DNA of 64,000 nt from the NCBI GenBank assembly GCA_019022495.1, contig JAFEKR010000050.1, positions 62,001 through 126,000 on the forward strand, in the 5' to 3' direction. Shown one piece after another: positions 22,800 through 32,844 of the stretch (positions within the stretch are counted from its first letter, which is position 1; each line of letters opens with the position of its first letter). Made by a program: the position numbers and the translations under genes. The stretch comes from Epichloe hybrida. Its lineage: Eukaryota > Ascomycota > Sordariomycetes > Hypocreales > Clavicipitaceae. The notes beneath the pieces are model-generated. The model saw only the letters and a program-made list of their open reading frames with translations. It had not been told where the DNA came from and searched no databases.

Positions 22800-23763
22800 C
22801 TACGAAGCATTTGCCTTTCGTCGCCTCGCAAAGCTAGGCAGATCCGAAAACCTGTTGGAGCTGCTCGCGGGCGACGGTTTGCCCTCGGTGGGCGTCTTGG
22901 CCCGCCGGTTCGGCTTGCAGCAGCACCCCATGGCCGCGTGCAGCAAGAACGCAAGGTCGGTGGTCAGAGCCCCAATCCACATAAAGGCAAACATCTTGAC
23001 GCCAATGTTGGCCTTGATGTTCAGCTGGTCCTGCGCGGTGAGGGCGACCTTGGCGGCCACGCTGATGATTGTGGCGATGATGGCGGCGACGGTGAGGATC
23101 ACGCCCGACAGCCCGCCGACAAAGGAGATGAACAGGCTGAACCAGCGGGTGCGCATTACAAGGGGAGTCCCCAGAAGAAGGACGAAGTTGAGAACAGTGC
23201 CCGCCATGAAGAAACCATACATGATTTTGGATCCGATCCGCAGGAGGCTCAGAATGGTCTTGACCTGGGAGGGAAGGGCGATTCTGGCACCGGCGAGCAG
23301 TTGACTGACGAGGATTTCGACGGGGTTGAACCAGTAGAATGTTTTGGGGGGAGAGCAATGCGTGATACCACTATGTTTTTTTTTTTTTCACGCAAGATTA
23401 GCAACAAGCATATTATCATGTATTTTATTTTATTTTCCCTGGGCATGTAGATATATTTTCGGGAGTTGATTCGTTTCTCAGGGGGCAAACATACGTATCA
23501 AGGTATCCCTCGCAATAGTTCCACACGCCCACCTGATAAAAGTCATGGAGACCCAGGCTCCGAGCTACCGAGTTGAGGAGTTTGGCATTGGCCACGGCAA
23601 TGGGGATGATTTGAGAGACATCGAGCTGAAAGAAGTACAGGTCCCTCAGGACAGGGACATCATGGGTGTTGCCGAGGAGGACGAGGATGAGAAAGGGAAT
23701 GGAAATGAGGTATAGCAGGCCAGCTATAATGGAGGTGTTGCGGCGAGCTTTGGGGCCAGCCAT
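22800..23763 (-). CDS. SUR7/PalI family membrane protein
   Basis: Two exons on minus, 23763-23495 and 23370-22800, encode 279 residues. The 124-nt intron (GTATGT...ATAG, phase 2) joins C-E-G-Y-L-D-T to G-I-T-H-C-S-P-P and restores the extracellular Cys pair typical of SUR7/PalI proteins (W-x-Y-C...C-S). There are four hydrophobic segments: residues about 15-35, and three in exon 2 (MYGFFMAGTVLNFVLLLG..., FISFVGGLSGVILTVAAIIA..., FMWIGALTTDLAFLLHA). The cytosolic tail is basic and ends in Arg/Lys/Ser. The family includes eisosome-associated Sur7 and the pH-signalling protein PalI; which branch this belongs to is not decided. Confidence 0.85.
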
Positions 23764-24090
23764 GCTGCGAGACGGAAGCTGTGAGGAGTCGTCGTCGGGT
23801 CGGTCGGGTCGGTGGGTTGCGGCTTTGGACTTTCGAAGCCGACTCGAAGGGGGCTGGGTGCCAAGGCAATGGCTGACGAAAGGAGAGTGATGGACGATTA
23901 TAGTAAAGGAACGTAGATGGGTCGACGGGATGAGGTGGCGATGGTATCTGCCATCTGGTTGCACCTGGTTGCACCTGGTTGTGGTTGCACTGGTTGCAGC
24001 AGCCCGAATGAAAAAGTCGGCGTTGACGCGTGCGAGTGACGTCGCTGGCGCAGCTTCAACAACAAAGTCGACGAATTTTGTTCTGATTAC

Positions 24091-24130
24091 TAGCGGAGAA
24101 TAGCGGCGTATAGCGGCGAATAGCGGAGAC
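24091..24130. repeat. decamer tandem repeat TAGCGGNGNA, four copies
   Basis: Four units in exact 10-base register: TAGCGGAGAA, TAGCGGCGTA, TAGCGGCGAA, TAGCGGAGAC. Confidence 0.85.
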
Positions 24131-24492
24131 TTATTTCCAGTGGCTCATGCATCTCCGCTTCTTACCCCTGGGCCCTACCCCTACACCCCGCAATCCTTAC
24201 GCCAAGCGAAAGCGAAAGCCTCATCAAGACAATAAAAAGGAGTACAATAGCATCTGCCCCCGCACCAGCAACGCTCGTGCCGGCAATGGCCCTAGGATAG
24301 ATCATGTGGCCAACAAGCCCGACATCATCTTTGGTCCGCGCCGGTTTAATACCTGGTCACCGGAACTACTGTGCAGTGCAGTACGATATTGTCAACTAAT
24401 GGCTGTAGAGAAACAATAGAGAAAATGCACATGGACCATCTGTTGGCCCTCCTCCATCACGATAACCTCAACTTTCGGTTCTCCAGGCGAGG

Positions 24493-24500
24493 TATATAAA
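24493..24500 (+). promoter_or_regulatory. probable TATA box of the small secreted protein gene
   Basis: TATATAAA lies 48 bases before the leader decamer array and 162 bases before the ATG at 24655. Strong match and suitable spacing for a regulated secreted-protein gene. Confidence 0.55.
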
Positions 24501-24540
24501 TGTGCGTGCCATTTCCTTCAAGCAAGTTTGTTCCTCGACC

Positions 24541-24630
24541 GCATCTACAACCGTCTACAACCGTCTACAACCATCTATGACCATCTATGACCATCTAAAA
24601 ACATCTACAACCGTCTACAAACACCTATAA
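24541..24630. repeat. decamer tandem repeat in the leader of the small secreted protein gene
   Basis: Nine imperfect units in 10-base register, core YNTCTACAA or CCATCTATGA, occupying most of the space between the TATA box and the ATG at 24655. It contains no upstream ATG in good context. Confidence 0.85.
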
Positions 24631-24654
24631 ACTACATTGGCTCTCCCCTTCACC

Positions 24655-24996
24655 ATGCACTTCAAAATCGTCGCGCTCCTTCTCGCCGCAACGGCCCTCG
24701 CCCACAAAAGCACATGTCCCGGGTCCGGCCGCTGCTGCCGATGTCTCACCAACCGCAGGTACAACAATGGCCAGACGCAGTGCGTCTATGACAGGGTTGG
24801 CGCCAAGGACTGGGGTGACGACGGACACGGGTTGTACTTTTGCAAGATGACCGCGTCGCAGGACAAGATTGCCGAGTATTGCAGGGGCGAGGCGGGGCAC
24901 TGCCACCTTGACAGCGCGATTACCTATGGCATGGGGAGCTACGATTGCTGGGATTGCGAAAAAGAGGAAGGGGCTGGCAATGGATGTACGCAGTAG
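24655..24996 (+). CDS. small secreted Cys-rich protein, effector candidate
   Basis: Single exon, 113 residues. The start at 24655 has the context CACCATGC and begins a clean signal peptide (MHFKIVALLLAATALA). The mature part of about 95 residues has 11 Cys, including C-C-R-C near its start and C-W-D-C near its end, and is Gly/Asp-rich. No known domain was recognised. Size, Cys content and single-exon form fit the broad class of secreted effector-like or antimicrobial-like proteins; no function is proposed. It sits in a repeat-rich stretch, 1 kb from a MITE, with a TATA box and unusual decamer leader. Confidence 0.8.
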   Translation: MHFKIVALLLAATALAHKSTCPGSGRCCRCLTNRRYNNGQTQCVYDRVGAKDWGDDGHGLYFCKMTASQDKIAEYCRGEAGHCHLDSAITYGMGSYDCWDCEKEEGAGNGCTQ

Positions 24997-25966
24997 CAGC
25001 CTCACATCTTGAGCATCACTTTCCTCGCCATGTCTTCAATCGGAGCTGTACGGAACAGGAACAACCTTTAACGCTGTGACTAGCCGGTTTCGGATAGAAA
25101 GGCCCCCGCATAGATAACAAAGTCTGTCATATGTATTATTTTTTTTTACACGAATTAAATCCAATCGATTCAATCGCGGCCGGCTAATTCAATTAGGGCC
25201 AGCCAATTCAATCGCGCGCGGCTGCGGCTAATTTGCTTAAAAAAAAAAACGCTTGCGCAGCCTTGCGATAATATTAGGTGATATCTTTTTTTTTGCCATG
25301 GCGCCCCATATAAATTTAGTGCAAAGGCGTGGGATGCTGCATTACAATTACATATGGGTACGGATCATTTCGGATTTTCCATACTCCGTACAGCTCCGAT
25401 TAGCAGAACTCCAAAGTTTGCACTGGCTCGTGCATCACACGCCCATCATTGAAGCCAAGAAGCAGCATCAGCTCTCAATTTATGGATCGGCTTCTCTCAT
25501 TGCACCTGGAGCCAGATGTCAACCACCAGGGTGGAATTGGAAGCGTAAGGCGATGGAAGAGGATGACGTGTTTGCTCTAGGCTCAGTTTTTGTACTTTAT
25601 GTATTATTATGGTAGGTAAGGAGGCTGACAAGGATAGTGGGTAAGCAGCTTCTCACGAGGATTGCGGTAACAGTCGGCAGTATCCATTCCACGCAAGAAC
25701 TTTGGCGATTGGTTACATATGGGTACTTGGGTAAAGGGGCCGAGAATTACCTGATGGGGCAACCGCCAACAAATTGTGGTGGGCTAGGGCTAGGAATAAT
25801 TTCCGATTGCTGCTGGGTTGCTGCTATTATTCAGGCAGCAGGGGCAGTCCCCCGCTTTTTCTTTTATCTATTTACTCCCCCACCTAGATTTCCACACCCC
25901 TCTCAGTACACAGCACACACAAGAAATAGCAGTAGCTGTAAGAAAAAAAAAAAAAGGACGTGGTTA
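24997..25966. other. intergenic, low-complexity, left of the MITE
   Basis: Contains an AT-rich segment with repeated CCAATCGATTCAATCGCG-like units (25157-25225), a perfect TACTCCGTA at 25382, and an A run directly beside the MITE (25942-25955). Two open frames (25253-25615, 25637-26002) lack domains; the latter runs into the MITE end. Confidence 0.45.
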
Positions 25967-26323
25967 TCAGGCAAACGCGTAAGCGTAAATAGCACCCCCT
26001 AATGTGGCTAGTGGCTGCTGGTAACCAATACCGGGCTCACAGCAAATTTTACGGTGGACCTAGTCGTTAGACCTAATATTTTCCATAGTAATTCCCTCCC
26101 TCCGCACATATCGCTAATAAGCATTATCACAATCATAAGAGAGGACTATAGCGGAGGCAGCGCTGCAGGCAAAAATAATTTAGCTAGGGCAGGGGGTGGT
26201 TAGGGAGCGGTTAGACACTTAGTACAGAGTTACTATATAATTCACTATAGGCGGCCAGTATTGGTTGTCGCAGCCACCTTAGCCACATTAGGGGGTGCTA
26301 TTTACGCTTACGCGTTTGCTTGA
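25967..26323. mobile_element. MITE, 357 bp, Tc1/mariner-type by TA target site
   Basis: The two ends are inverted copies. Left begins TCAGGCAAACGCGTAAGCG, and the right end read on minus begins TCAAGCAAACGCGTAAGCG. Identity continues for about 44 bases with one mismatch (through ACCCCCTAATGTGGCT) and imperfectly to about 75 bases. TA lies immediately outside both ends (25965-25966 and 26324-26325), as expected for a TA target duplication. There is no internal open frame of meaning, so it would depend on a transposase supplied elsewhere. The ends are nearly identical and show no obvious RIP, which suggests a recent insertion or escape because of short length. The superfamily is inferred from TA only. 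Confidence 0.85.
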
Positions 26324-27041
26324 TAGACGGGCCCAAAAAAAAATACCTCGCTCAATGCTAGAAAGGAAGCTTACACTACATGATTGAAATGTTTTAACAA
26401 CCCAACCTAGACTGCATGCGAGGCTTGCAAATTCGCTTGCAAATTCGCTTACAAACGCAAAGTATAGTGTTGTCTTTGAATATGTACGCATTGACTAGTC
26501 TGACTAGATGTTCTAGAATAGGGCCCTCAATTAGCAGTAAGTAGTGGGTATGAACAGAAAACTAGCCTAGAATGGAACAAGGAAGTAGTGGGCCATCAAT
26601 CCCCTTGCTGCCCGGACAGCAGCACTCCAATTTCCGGGTTGGCATTTCGGGGGGTGACGGGATTATTCGTTGCTGACGACATCAACTTTGGGTGGCTTTT
26701 TCTTCTTCTTTGTGCTTCTTTCTCCGTACTCCTGGTCTTCTTTCACTTGCTGACGGCGTGGACTGCTTTTTCCTTTGCTCATAATTGATCAATTTTTTTT
26801 CTTTCTAATTCTGCGATTGCTATCTTTGGCAATCATCATTCGCTTCGTTTCCAACGCTTCGGTGTCCCTCCTTACTTGCCTTTTACCTGGGGTGCTTTCG
26901 TGCCTGGCGCGTCACTTGATATCTCCGAGACGCGTCAACGCCAAAGTTCGGTCGTGAACGATCCTCTTGCTTGTACCACAGACAAGCTGTGCATGTGCAC
27001 TGCACACAGTGCCACATGTCGTCTTCCCTGGCACGAACAGA
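26324..27041. other. intergenic region between the MITE and the second PLC-like gene
   Basis: An A run follows the MITE closely (26335-26343). From 26700 the sequence becomes CT-rich and likely forms promoter and leader of the gene at 27042. No gene was recognised. Confidence 0.45.
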
Positions 27042-28310
27042 ATGAGGTCATCTACAGTAGCGACAGCCGTCGCTTGGCTGACCCCAGCCGTCCTAGCCCA
27101 AACGGTCTCTTATACCGCCACATCCGACCTCGAATTCTACACGGGCACGAGAACAGAGAAGCCCACGCGTCAAACTGGCCCTCCCACGGGACCCTACCAG
27201 TCGTATGCTTCAAAAATCACCCTCACCGGCGCAAACAGCTCGACTACGGCGGGGACAATGTTCACGGGGACATTGACCACAGAGGCCAATTTCACCACCA
27301 CCACTTCGTCAGCCCCCAAAAACACGCAGCCCTGCAACAACCACGTCGAATTCTGCACGAGAAAATACAGCAATATCACAAACGTCGGTTGCCACAATTC
27401 ACCCTTTGTTCGACCGGGTAACAGCGGTTCCAACCAGGAAGTCGACGTCATTACCCAGCTGAACGATGGCGTTCGATTCCTCCAAGCTCAGATACAGTGG
27501 CCTGGAAATGGTACGGGCACCACTCCTCATTTCTGCCACTCCACATGCGATCTGCTGGACGCGGGGCCCATTTACAATTGGTTGGGCCAAGTCAGGGAAT
27601 GGATTGACCAGCATCCCTTTGATGTTGTGACGATTCTGCTCGGCAACGGCAACTACTCCGACCCCTCGCTCTACGTCCCGTTTATAGAGCGATCCGGCAT
27701 TACCAAATATGTCTACAACCCGCCGTACCTTCCTATGGCTTTGAAGGACTGGCCCACGCTGGAGGAGATGATTCTCCGGGGCCAACGAGTCGTCATGTTC
27801 CTCGACTACCAAGCGAATCAGACAAAGTATCCTTGGCTCATGGACGAGTTCTCCCAGGCTTGGGAGACACCCTTCGACCCCATGGACAGGTCCTTTCCTT
27901 GCACGGTCCAGCGCCCGCCTGACTTGCCCAAAGAGGCTGCCAAGGACCGGTTATACATCATGAACCATAACCTCAACGTGGAATTCAACGTGTTTGGCGT
28001 ATCGCTTCTGGTTCCGGCGGTTTCTCTCCTCAACGAGACCAACGGCGTCAATGGCACCGGCAGTGTCGGGCTGGCAGCCAACAATTGCCGCGCAGACTGG
28101 GGCCGCGCTCCAAATGTGCTCAATGTCGACTACTACAACTACGGCTCACCGAAGCCGTGCTCGGTGTTTGCGGCAGCCGCTGCGGTGAACAACATCACGT
28201 ACGACTGGACAATGCCATGTGGTCAGGGCTCTGCTGTGCCTGTTCTGATGATCAAGAGCCTGTGGGTGTCGTTCGTGGCCGTGATGGTTGCTGGTGTTTG
28301 GTTTCATTGA
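27042..28310 (+). CDS. GPI-anchored PLC-like phosphodiesterase
   Basis: Single exon, 422 residues. The chosen ATG gives a signal peptide (about 1-19). A Thr/Ser-rich segment to about 95 precedes the PLC-like barrel: N-V-G-C-H-N-S (114-120, first His 118), N-Q-x-x-D-V-I-T-Q-L-N-D-G-V-R-F-L-Q (131-148) and H-F-C-H-S-T-C-D-L (163-171, second His). This pattern is that of fungal PLC-like TIM-barrel phosphodiesterases. The C-terminus is hydrophobic (VLMIKSLWVSFVAVMVAG), fitting a GPI anchor. At least six N-glycosylation sequons are present. It differs in motifs from the other PLC-like gene at 20719-22275 and is not a tandem duplicate. Confidence 0.88.
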   Translation: MRSSTVATAVAWLTPAVLAQTVSYTATSDLEFYTGTRTEKPTRQTGPPTGPYQSYASKITLTGANSSTTAGTMFTGTLTTEANFTTTTSSAPKNTQPCNNHVEFCTRKYSNITNVGCHNSPFVRPGNSGSNQEVDVITQLNDGVRFLQAQIQWPGNGTGTTPHFCHSTCDLLDAGPIYNWLGQVREWIDQHPFDVVTILLGNGNYSDPSLYVPFIERSGITKYVYNPPYLPMALKDWPTLEEMILRGQRVVMFLDYQANQTKYPWLMDEFSQAWETPFDPMDRSFPCTVQRPPDLPKEAAKDRLYIMNHNLNVEFNVFGVSLLVPAVSLLNETNGVNGTGSVGLAANNCRADWGRAPNVLNVDYYNYGSPKPCSVFAAAAAVNNITYDWTMPCGQGSAVPVLMIKSLWVSFVAVMVAGVWFH

Positions 28311-29236
28311 CCACGCGCATGTCTACATCATTTACTACATAATGAATATGGGGAATCACATTCCTGCAGCGTATGCAGGAACCAATTGCATTACCATCAT
28401 GCCACACGGAGTATACCACCACTCTCGAAGTGACTGGCCACAACAGGATGGATAGTTCATCAAAACGCTCTCCGTGATGCCACACTAGTCAAATCATCGA
28501 GCAAAATAACCGAATAGACGACCCTTCTTTGAGAGCAAGCTGGGTGCTGAAAAGTGGCTTGATCGGATCCGGAATACGATACCTACCCTGTACTAAATGG
28601 CGAGTGTGGCGGACATGTCTGATCCCACAATGCATGTGCGAAATCCCGGTCTGTAGGGGAAGGGAGTTGGTGGTAGTTGAGCAATTGAAACTCGCATTAT
28701 GCACGGATCGTTTCCCTTCTGAGTTGTTGAGGACGTCGGCACCTTCCTTGTTGTCTTGCCTCTGAAACGGGAGTCATCGCACCTGCCAGATCATCAGGGT
28801 GTCATGCTGGCCAGCCTTATTCCCACGCCCCCCCTCCCCTTTTCTCGTACTGCACCCGCGGAACGAAGAGGGAGAGACCCCACCTCCTTCTGGGGAGCTG
28901 AAGATGATGCGTTCTGTCCAGCCGTCCGTTAAAAAACATGGCTGTGAATTTCGACTATGCTGCGATTGTATTGGCTGCCGCAGTCGACAGGGTGGTAAAT
29001 TTAATGCCACACGTTTCTACTTGGGCCGCACCGATCAGTGAAGTCTGCCAGACACGCTCCAATGAGTCCATGAGTCCATACATTCGTTTGCGATTTCTCA
29101 GTCGTTGGATTCTCTTTTCTCAATATTCAGGCGTCTCCCCGTCTCCCGAAAGAACTCGCTTGTAACTGAGCGCCAGCCACAAGAACTCACTCCACAGACG
29201 AGGCTGCCTCGTTTGCCACCGTCATGTTGCCAGAGC
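28311..29236. other. intergenic region upstream of the DUF3433 gene
   Basis: Contains a near copy of the nonamer (CACGGAGTATA, about 28405). The frame of the downstream gene is open from about 29105 but has no ATG before 29237. No gene was recognised. Confidence 0.45.
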
Positions 29237-31807
29237 ATGGAGTCTTATGATCAAGAGGGCAGAGAGCCCTGGCGCCGAACAGTTTCCTCGGAACGATATG
29301 ACGACCGGAGAGTGTCGAGCGTCTCTGCCATGAGTGACGGCACCACGTACTACGATGATTCTTCGCACATCAACGACCTGCGGGCGAGAGAGTCGCTTGT
29401 TTCATTGCAGTCGATCCAAGAAGGGCCAACGCCTCCCACTACTGATCGCATCGGTCACGTCACGCATTATCCAGGATCCTCGTGGACAGGCTCCTTTGCT
29501 TACAGTGGCGCGAGCGGTGGTTATGCGCCCGTATCCAACACGTTCGCCATGTCACCGGCGAGAACTCCGTCCAGGACGTCTCGTAAATCGAGCTACATGT
29601 CTACCGCAAGACACGATATCCCAGAGATCATACAGGAAGAAGAGTACGACTTATCTCTTCTCCGGTCAGCCGCGCCGATGGGCGCCACCCCTCGATATGA
29701 GTCTATACCAGAAGATGACGAGATGCCCCCACCGCCTACATTCGACATTACATCCGCCATGGGCCCCATGGGCTCCTATGACTCCGAGTTTCTCAGGAAT
29801 CTACAGCAGCAGGAAGCTCGAGGAATGCTCACAGGCGGACTGGGACAGGGCATTCAGCCGAATTCGACCTTGCGAGACACGGAACTTCTTGCGAGCCCAG
29901 TCTCCCTCAGAAGAGGTCTGACTGGGTCATTTACCCGTCGCAAGTCAATAAAGCCTTTTTCTAGAAGAGAGACAATTCAGTACAAGGGCCAAGACGAAGC
30001 GAACCGACGAGGAGAAGTTATTGAAGTGATTCTCGAAACGGCGCCAGCGGACCTTAGCAGTTTCGAGGGATCCGGCGTGGTGTGGGATTCGGATAATCGA
30101 CGAGGAGCGTTTGCAAGTAAAGCTCAAAAGTCTGAGATATTTTACCCTCAACCAAACTGGAAACCGTGGTCTATGAGATGGCCGTATCTTACCATGATGG
30201 TTTTCCTGTCGCTTGCATTGGCAGGCATGCAAGAAATCCTCTTCAGAAAGTACAAGGATGTGCCTTTGTTGCAGTTTCAGAAACCCGCCGACGTCAAGGC
30301 TGGCCTCTACTTTGCCGTCAAATTTGCGCCCACAATTTCTGCTGTCGTTTACGGTGTTCTATGGCAATTCATCGACTTTGAAGTTCGGCGACTGGAGGCA
30401 TACTATCAGCTGTCGAAACCCGGAGGAGCGCTGGCCGCGGAGTCGATGAATGTCGATTATGTGACGAGCTTCAACTTCCTTCGACCATTTCGAGCTTTGA
30501 AACTTGGGCACTATGCGGTTGCCCTATCGTCGATTGCAACGACCCTTGCCATCTCACTCGTGCCGACATTTGCATCTGCTTCAGTCATCCTTACGCCAAG
30601 CCGAGTTGAGCGCATGAACCATCCCAATGGAGACAAACTTCTTCACTTCTCCCCAGTATGGTCACGACTCCTGACATTGACGCTTGCCGTATGTGCCGTG
30701 TGTGGCATCGGGTTGCTATTCTTGCTACGAACCCGACGCAGTGGGCTCCTGTCGGACGTGCAGGGTATTGCTGGGCTGGCTTCAATGGCCGTCGTCAGCC
30801 ACATCTTGATGGATTTCAAGGACATGGACACTGCAAAACCCAAAGATATCCACCAAAGGCTCAAACATAACCGATATATGCTACGAAACTCCTCTCTGGC
30901 GCCCGATGACGAGAATCCGGCTACGTCGCAAGAGAGAAGTAAATTCAGAGACGTTTACTTGTCCGAGAACCCGCACCCTCTCATGCTACGGCCGGCCGGC
31001 TTTGTACCCTTTGTCATGGCGTTGTTCGGCTTCATGGGGTTTATTCCCGCCTTCCTGTTCGCGCAGGCCGATATCGTCACAGATAAAGCGCCGTGGGCTA
31101 TCACCGCCGTGGCCGTTTGTTTGAAAATGAGCTGGAACGCATTGGAGACAGCTGTTCGAATGATGGAGCCGTACTATATCCTCTCGAAGCGACATGCCCA
31201 CCCCTTCATTCTGACATTGGACTACACGGCACTGCCATTTGGCTATCTTCCTGTTCGAGCGCTCTTGAACGGCCACACGGTCATGTTCCTCGTCGGATTC
31301 GGCAGCGTGATTGCAGAATTCTTGACCATCCTAGTGGCGGGCTTGGCAACAGTAGACGGGAAAAACTTTTTACTCAACGGAGAGGGCGAAGTCGACGAGG
31401 ACAAGAGCAAACTCATCAACTCTGGTCAGGAGACGATTCTGTCATTTTACATCTCGTTTGGGATTGCCATTTTCATCCTCTTGTACATGAGCATCGTTTC
31501 CACTTTGGTGTTTCTGCGACGACGGCATCCGTTCCTGCCCCGACAGCCCAACACCATCTCGTCTGTGCTTGCCTTTATTCACCAGAGCAAGATGTTGTAC
31601 GACTTTGTGGGCACGGAGAAGCTGGGCAGTGCTCAGATGGCGCGGAAGCTGCTGGACGGTAAGACGTATGGTCTGGGATGGTTCCAGGGCCGCGATGGGC
31701 AGATTCATTGTGGTATAGATGAAGAGGAGTTGACGAGTTTCTACAAGCATGGCGTTGATTACACGCAGCGGAATCAGCCTTGGAATACCCAATGGGACGT
31801 ATTGTAA
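29237..31807 (+). CDS. DUF3433 multi-pass membrane protein
   Basis: Single exon, 856 residues. The N-terminal ~310 residues are Ser/Arg-rich, polar and probably cytosolic. Two similar membrane halves follow. The first starts with W-K-P-W-S-M-R-W-P-Y-L and contains L-Y-F-A-V-K-F-A-P and the W-Q-F-I-D-F-E-V-R-R-L-E-A-Y-Y-Q-L motif typical of DUF3433; the second has the matching MEPYYILSKRHA motif. About ten hydrophobic segments can be seen. The C-terminal ~90 residues are soluble. Function is unproven; hyphal growth or calcium-related roles have been suggested for relatives. The upstream part of the frame lacks an ATG, so 29237 (MESYDQEG) is the start. Confidence 0.88.
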   Translation: MESYDQEGREPWRRTVSSERYDDRRVSSVSAMSDGTTYYDDSSHINDLRARESLVSLQSIQEGPTPPTTDRIGHVTHYPGSSWTGSFAYSGASGGYAPVSNTFAMSPARTPSRTSRKSSYMSTARHDIPEIIQEEEYDLSLLRSAAPMGATPRYESIPEDDEMPPPPTFDITSAMGPMGSYDSEFLRNLQQQEARGMLTGGLGQGIQPNSTLRDTELLASPVSLRRGLTGSFTRRKSIKPFSRRETIQYKGQDEANRRGEVIEVILETAPADLSSFEGSGVVWDSDNRRGAFASKAQKSEIFYPQPNWKPWSMRWPYLTMMVFLSLALAGMQEILFRKYKDVPLLQFQKPADVKAGLYFAVKFAPTISAVVYGVLWQFIDFEVRRLEAYYQLSKPGGALAAESMNVDYVTSFNFLRPFRALKLGHYAVALSSIATTLAISLVPTFASASVILTPSRVERMNHPNGDKLLHFSPVWSRLLTLTLAVCAVCGIGLLFLLRTRRSGLLSDVQGIAGLASMAVVSHILMDFKDMDTAKPKDIHQRLKHNRYMLRNSSLAPDDENPATSQERSKFRDVYLSENPHPLMLRPAGFVPFVMALFGFMGFIPAFLFAQADIVTDKAPWAITAVAVCLKMSWNALETAVRMMEPYYILSKRHAHPFILTLDYTALPFGYLPVRALLNGHTVMFLVGFGSVIAEFLTILVAGLATVDGKNFLLNGEGEVDEDKSKLINSGQETILSFYISFGIAIFILLYMSIVSTLVFLRRRHPFLPRQPNTISSVLAFIHQSKMLYDFVGTEKLGSAQMARKLLDGKTYGLGWFQGRDGQIHCGIDEEELTSFYKHGVDYTQRNQPWNTQWDVL

Positions 31808-32280
31808 AATGTGTGGGATGGATGGGATTATTTTCGGTGTTTCGTCCTTCTTGCGAGGACAAGGCTAGCGTTTGGGTAAGGTATTCGAAGAGGTCAGTTT
31901 AGGGACATGAGAAAATATCGTGTCTTGAGGGCTGTACCAGTCAGGATCCGCGAGCCCGATCTGATGAGGTGGAAACCTAGACCAATTAAATCCATGTCAT
32001 CTTGAGGATGAAGGCCAAGCCACAAGACAGACATATTCTCGTGGTTACATGGCATCAAAGCCGAACGTACCGTCCGGTGAGTGGACTATCTTATCTCACG
32101 AGCAGGAAAAGTCGCGTTTTACATGCCGAGTACATGCCTACGTACGCACACCTTCGGTTTATTTCAGACATAAGACATGTTTGGCGTTTTAGACGCGAAC
32201 TTGCATTCATTGTTCGGGGAATGAATCAAAACAACAAAAGGCGTTGAAGAGCGGCCGCCCTGCTTGAAGAGCAGTGGTTC

Positions 32281-32304
32281 TTTTTTTTTTTTTTTTTTTT
32301 TTTT
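32281..32304. repeat. poly-T tract
   Basis: Uninterrupted run of 24 T in an intergenic region. Confidence 0.85.
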
Positions 32305-32808
32305 CTTCCACGGGCCGTGCCTTTACGTTCCGGCAAGCTGGTGTGAGACATGGCGACGTCATTACGTTCCGTTGGCTTTGTTATGGAGGACTGGGGAGGA
32401 GGCTTTGAAGCTGGAATTGTAGTAAATGGATCACTCACGTTGGTGTCAGTTTTGAGTTGCAGCTATTATTGTGCGGGTTACAAATGTGCAGGAAATATTG
32501 AAATATTCATTCATTCTTTGACTATTCAGCCTGAAGGCGAATGCGAATGGGGAAGGGCGTTTTGTTTTAGGTCGTCGTGTTCATCTCATGTCGGCGTGGG
32601 ACAGAGTATGGGGGACAGAGCATGGCTGCATGGGACAACAGAGCCCCGGCCAGCTGAGCAGGTCGTTCGTGCCGATATTAATACGGGACTTGGTGGTGGC
32701 CCAAAATGTCTCATGGCCGAGTTGTACTTTGGCGCGCTGCATATCTTGTATTGGCGATGAGGTAGCCACACAGCCCCCGGTACCCGGCGCCCCCGGCCGC
32801 CCCACCTT

Positions 32809-32844
32809 GGCATCGCACTGGGCATCACACTGGGCATCACACTG
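32809..32844. repeat. 12-bp tandem repeat GGCATCACACTG, three copies
   Basis: Units at 32809, 32821 and 32833; the first differs by one base (GGCATCGCACTG). It is followed by a partial copy. Confidence 0.85.

Larger units (their letters stand above)
23764..24654. promoter_or_regulatory. divergent intergenic region with three decamer repeat arrays
   Basis: Between the SUR7-like ATG (-) and the small secreted protein ATG (+). Contains a CTGGTTGCAC-type repeat (about 23953-23999), a TAGCGGNGNA decamer array (24091-24130), a TATA box (24493-24500) and a TCTACAACCG-type decamer array (24541-24630). The open frame at 24147-24419 lacks any domain or signal and is not called. Confidence 0.55.

Noticed and set aside
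22671..23450. 259-residue open frame on plus opposite the SUR7-like gene
   Set aside because: Antisense to two exons with correct splice phases and membrane segments; the plus product has no domain.
24147..24419. 90-residue open frame between the SUR7-like and small secreted genes
   Set aside because: No recognisable domain, no signal, flanked by repeats and overlapping promoter territory.
25637..26491. Two small open frames on opposite strands ending in the same peptide (KRVSVNSTP)
   Set aside because: The shared peptide comes from the two inverted ends of the MITE, not from related genes.
32281..32304. T run as a bacterial-type terminator
   Set aside because: Homopolymer tracts are common in this eukaryotic sequence, and no hairpin precedes it.
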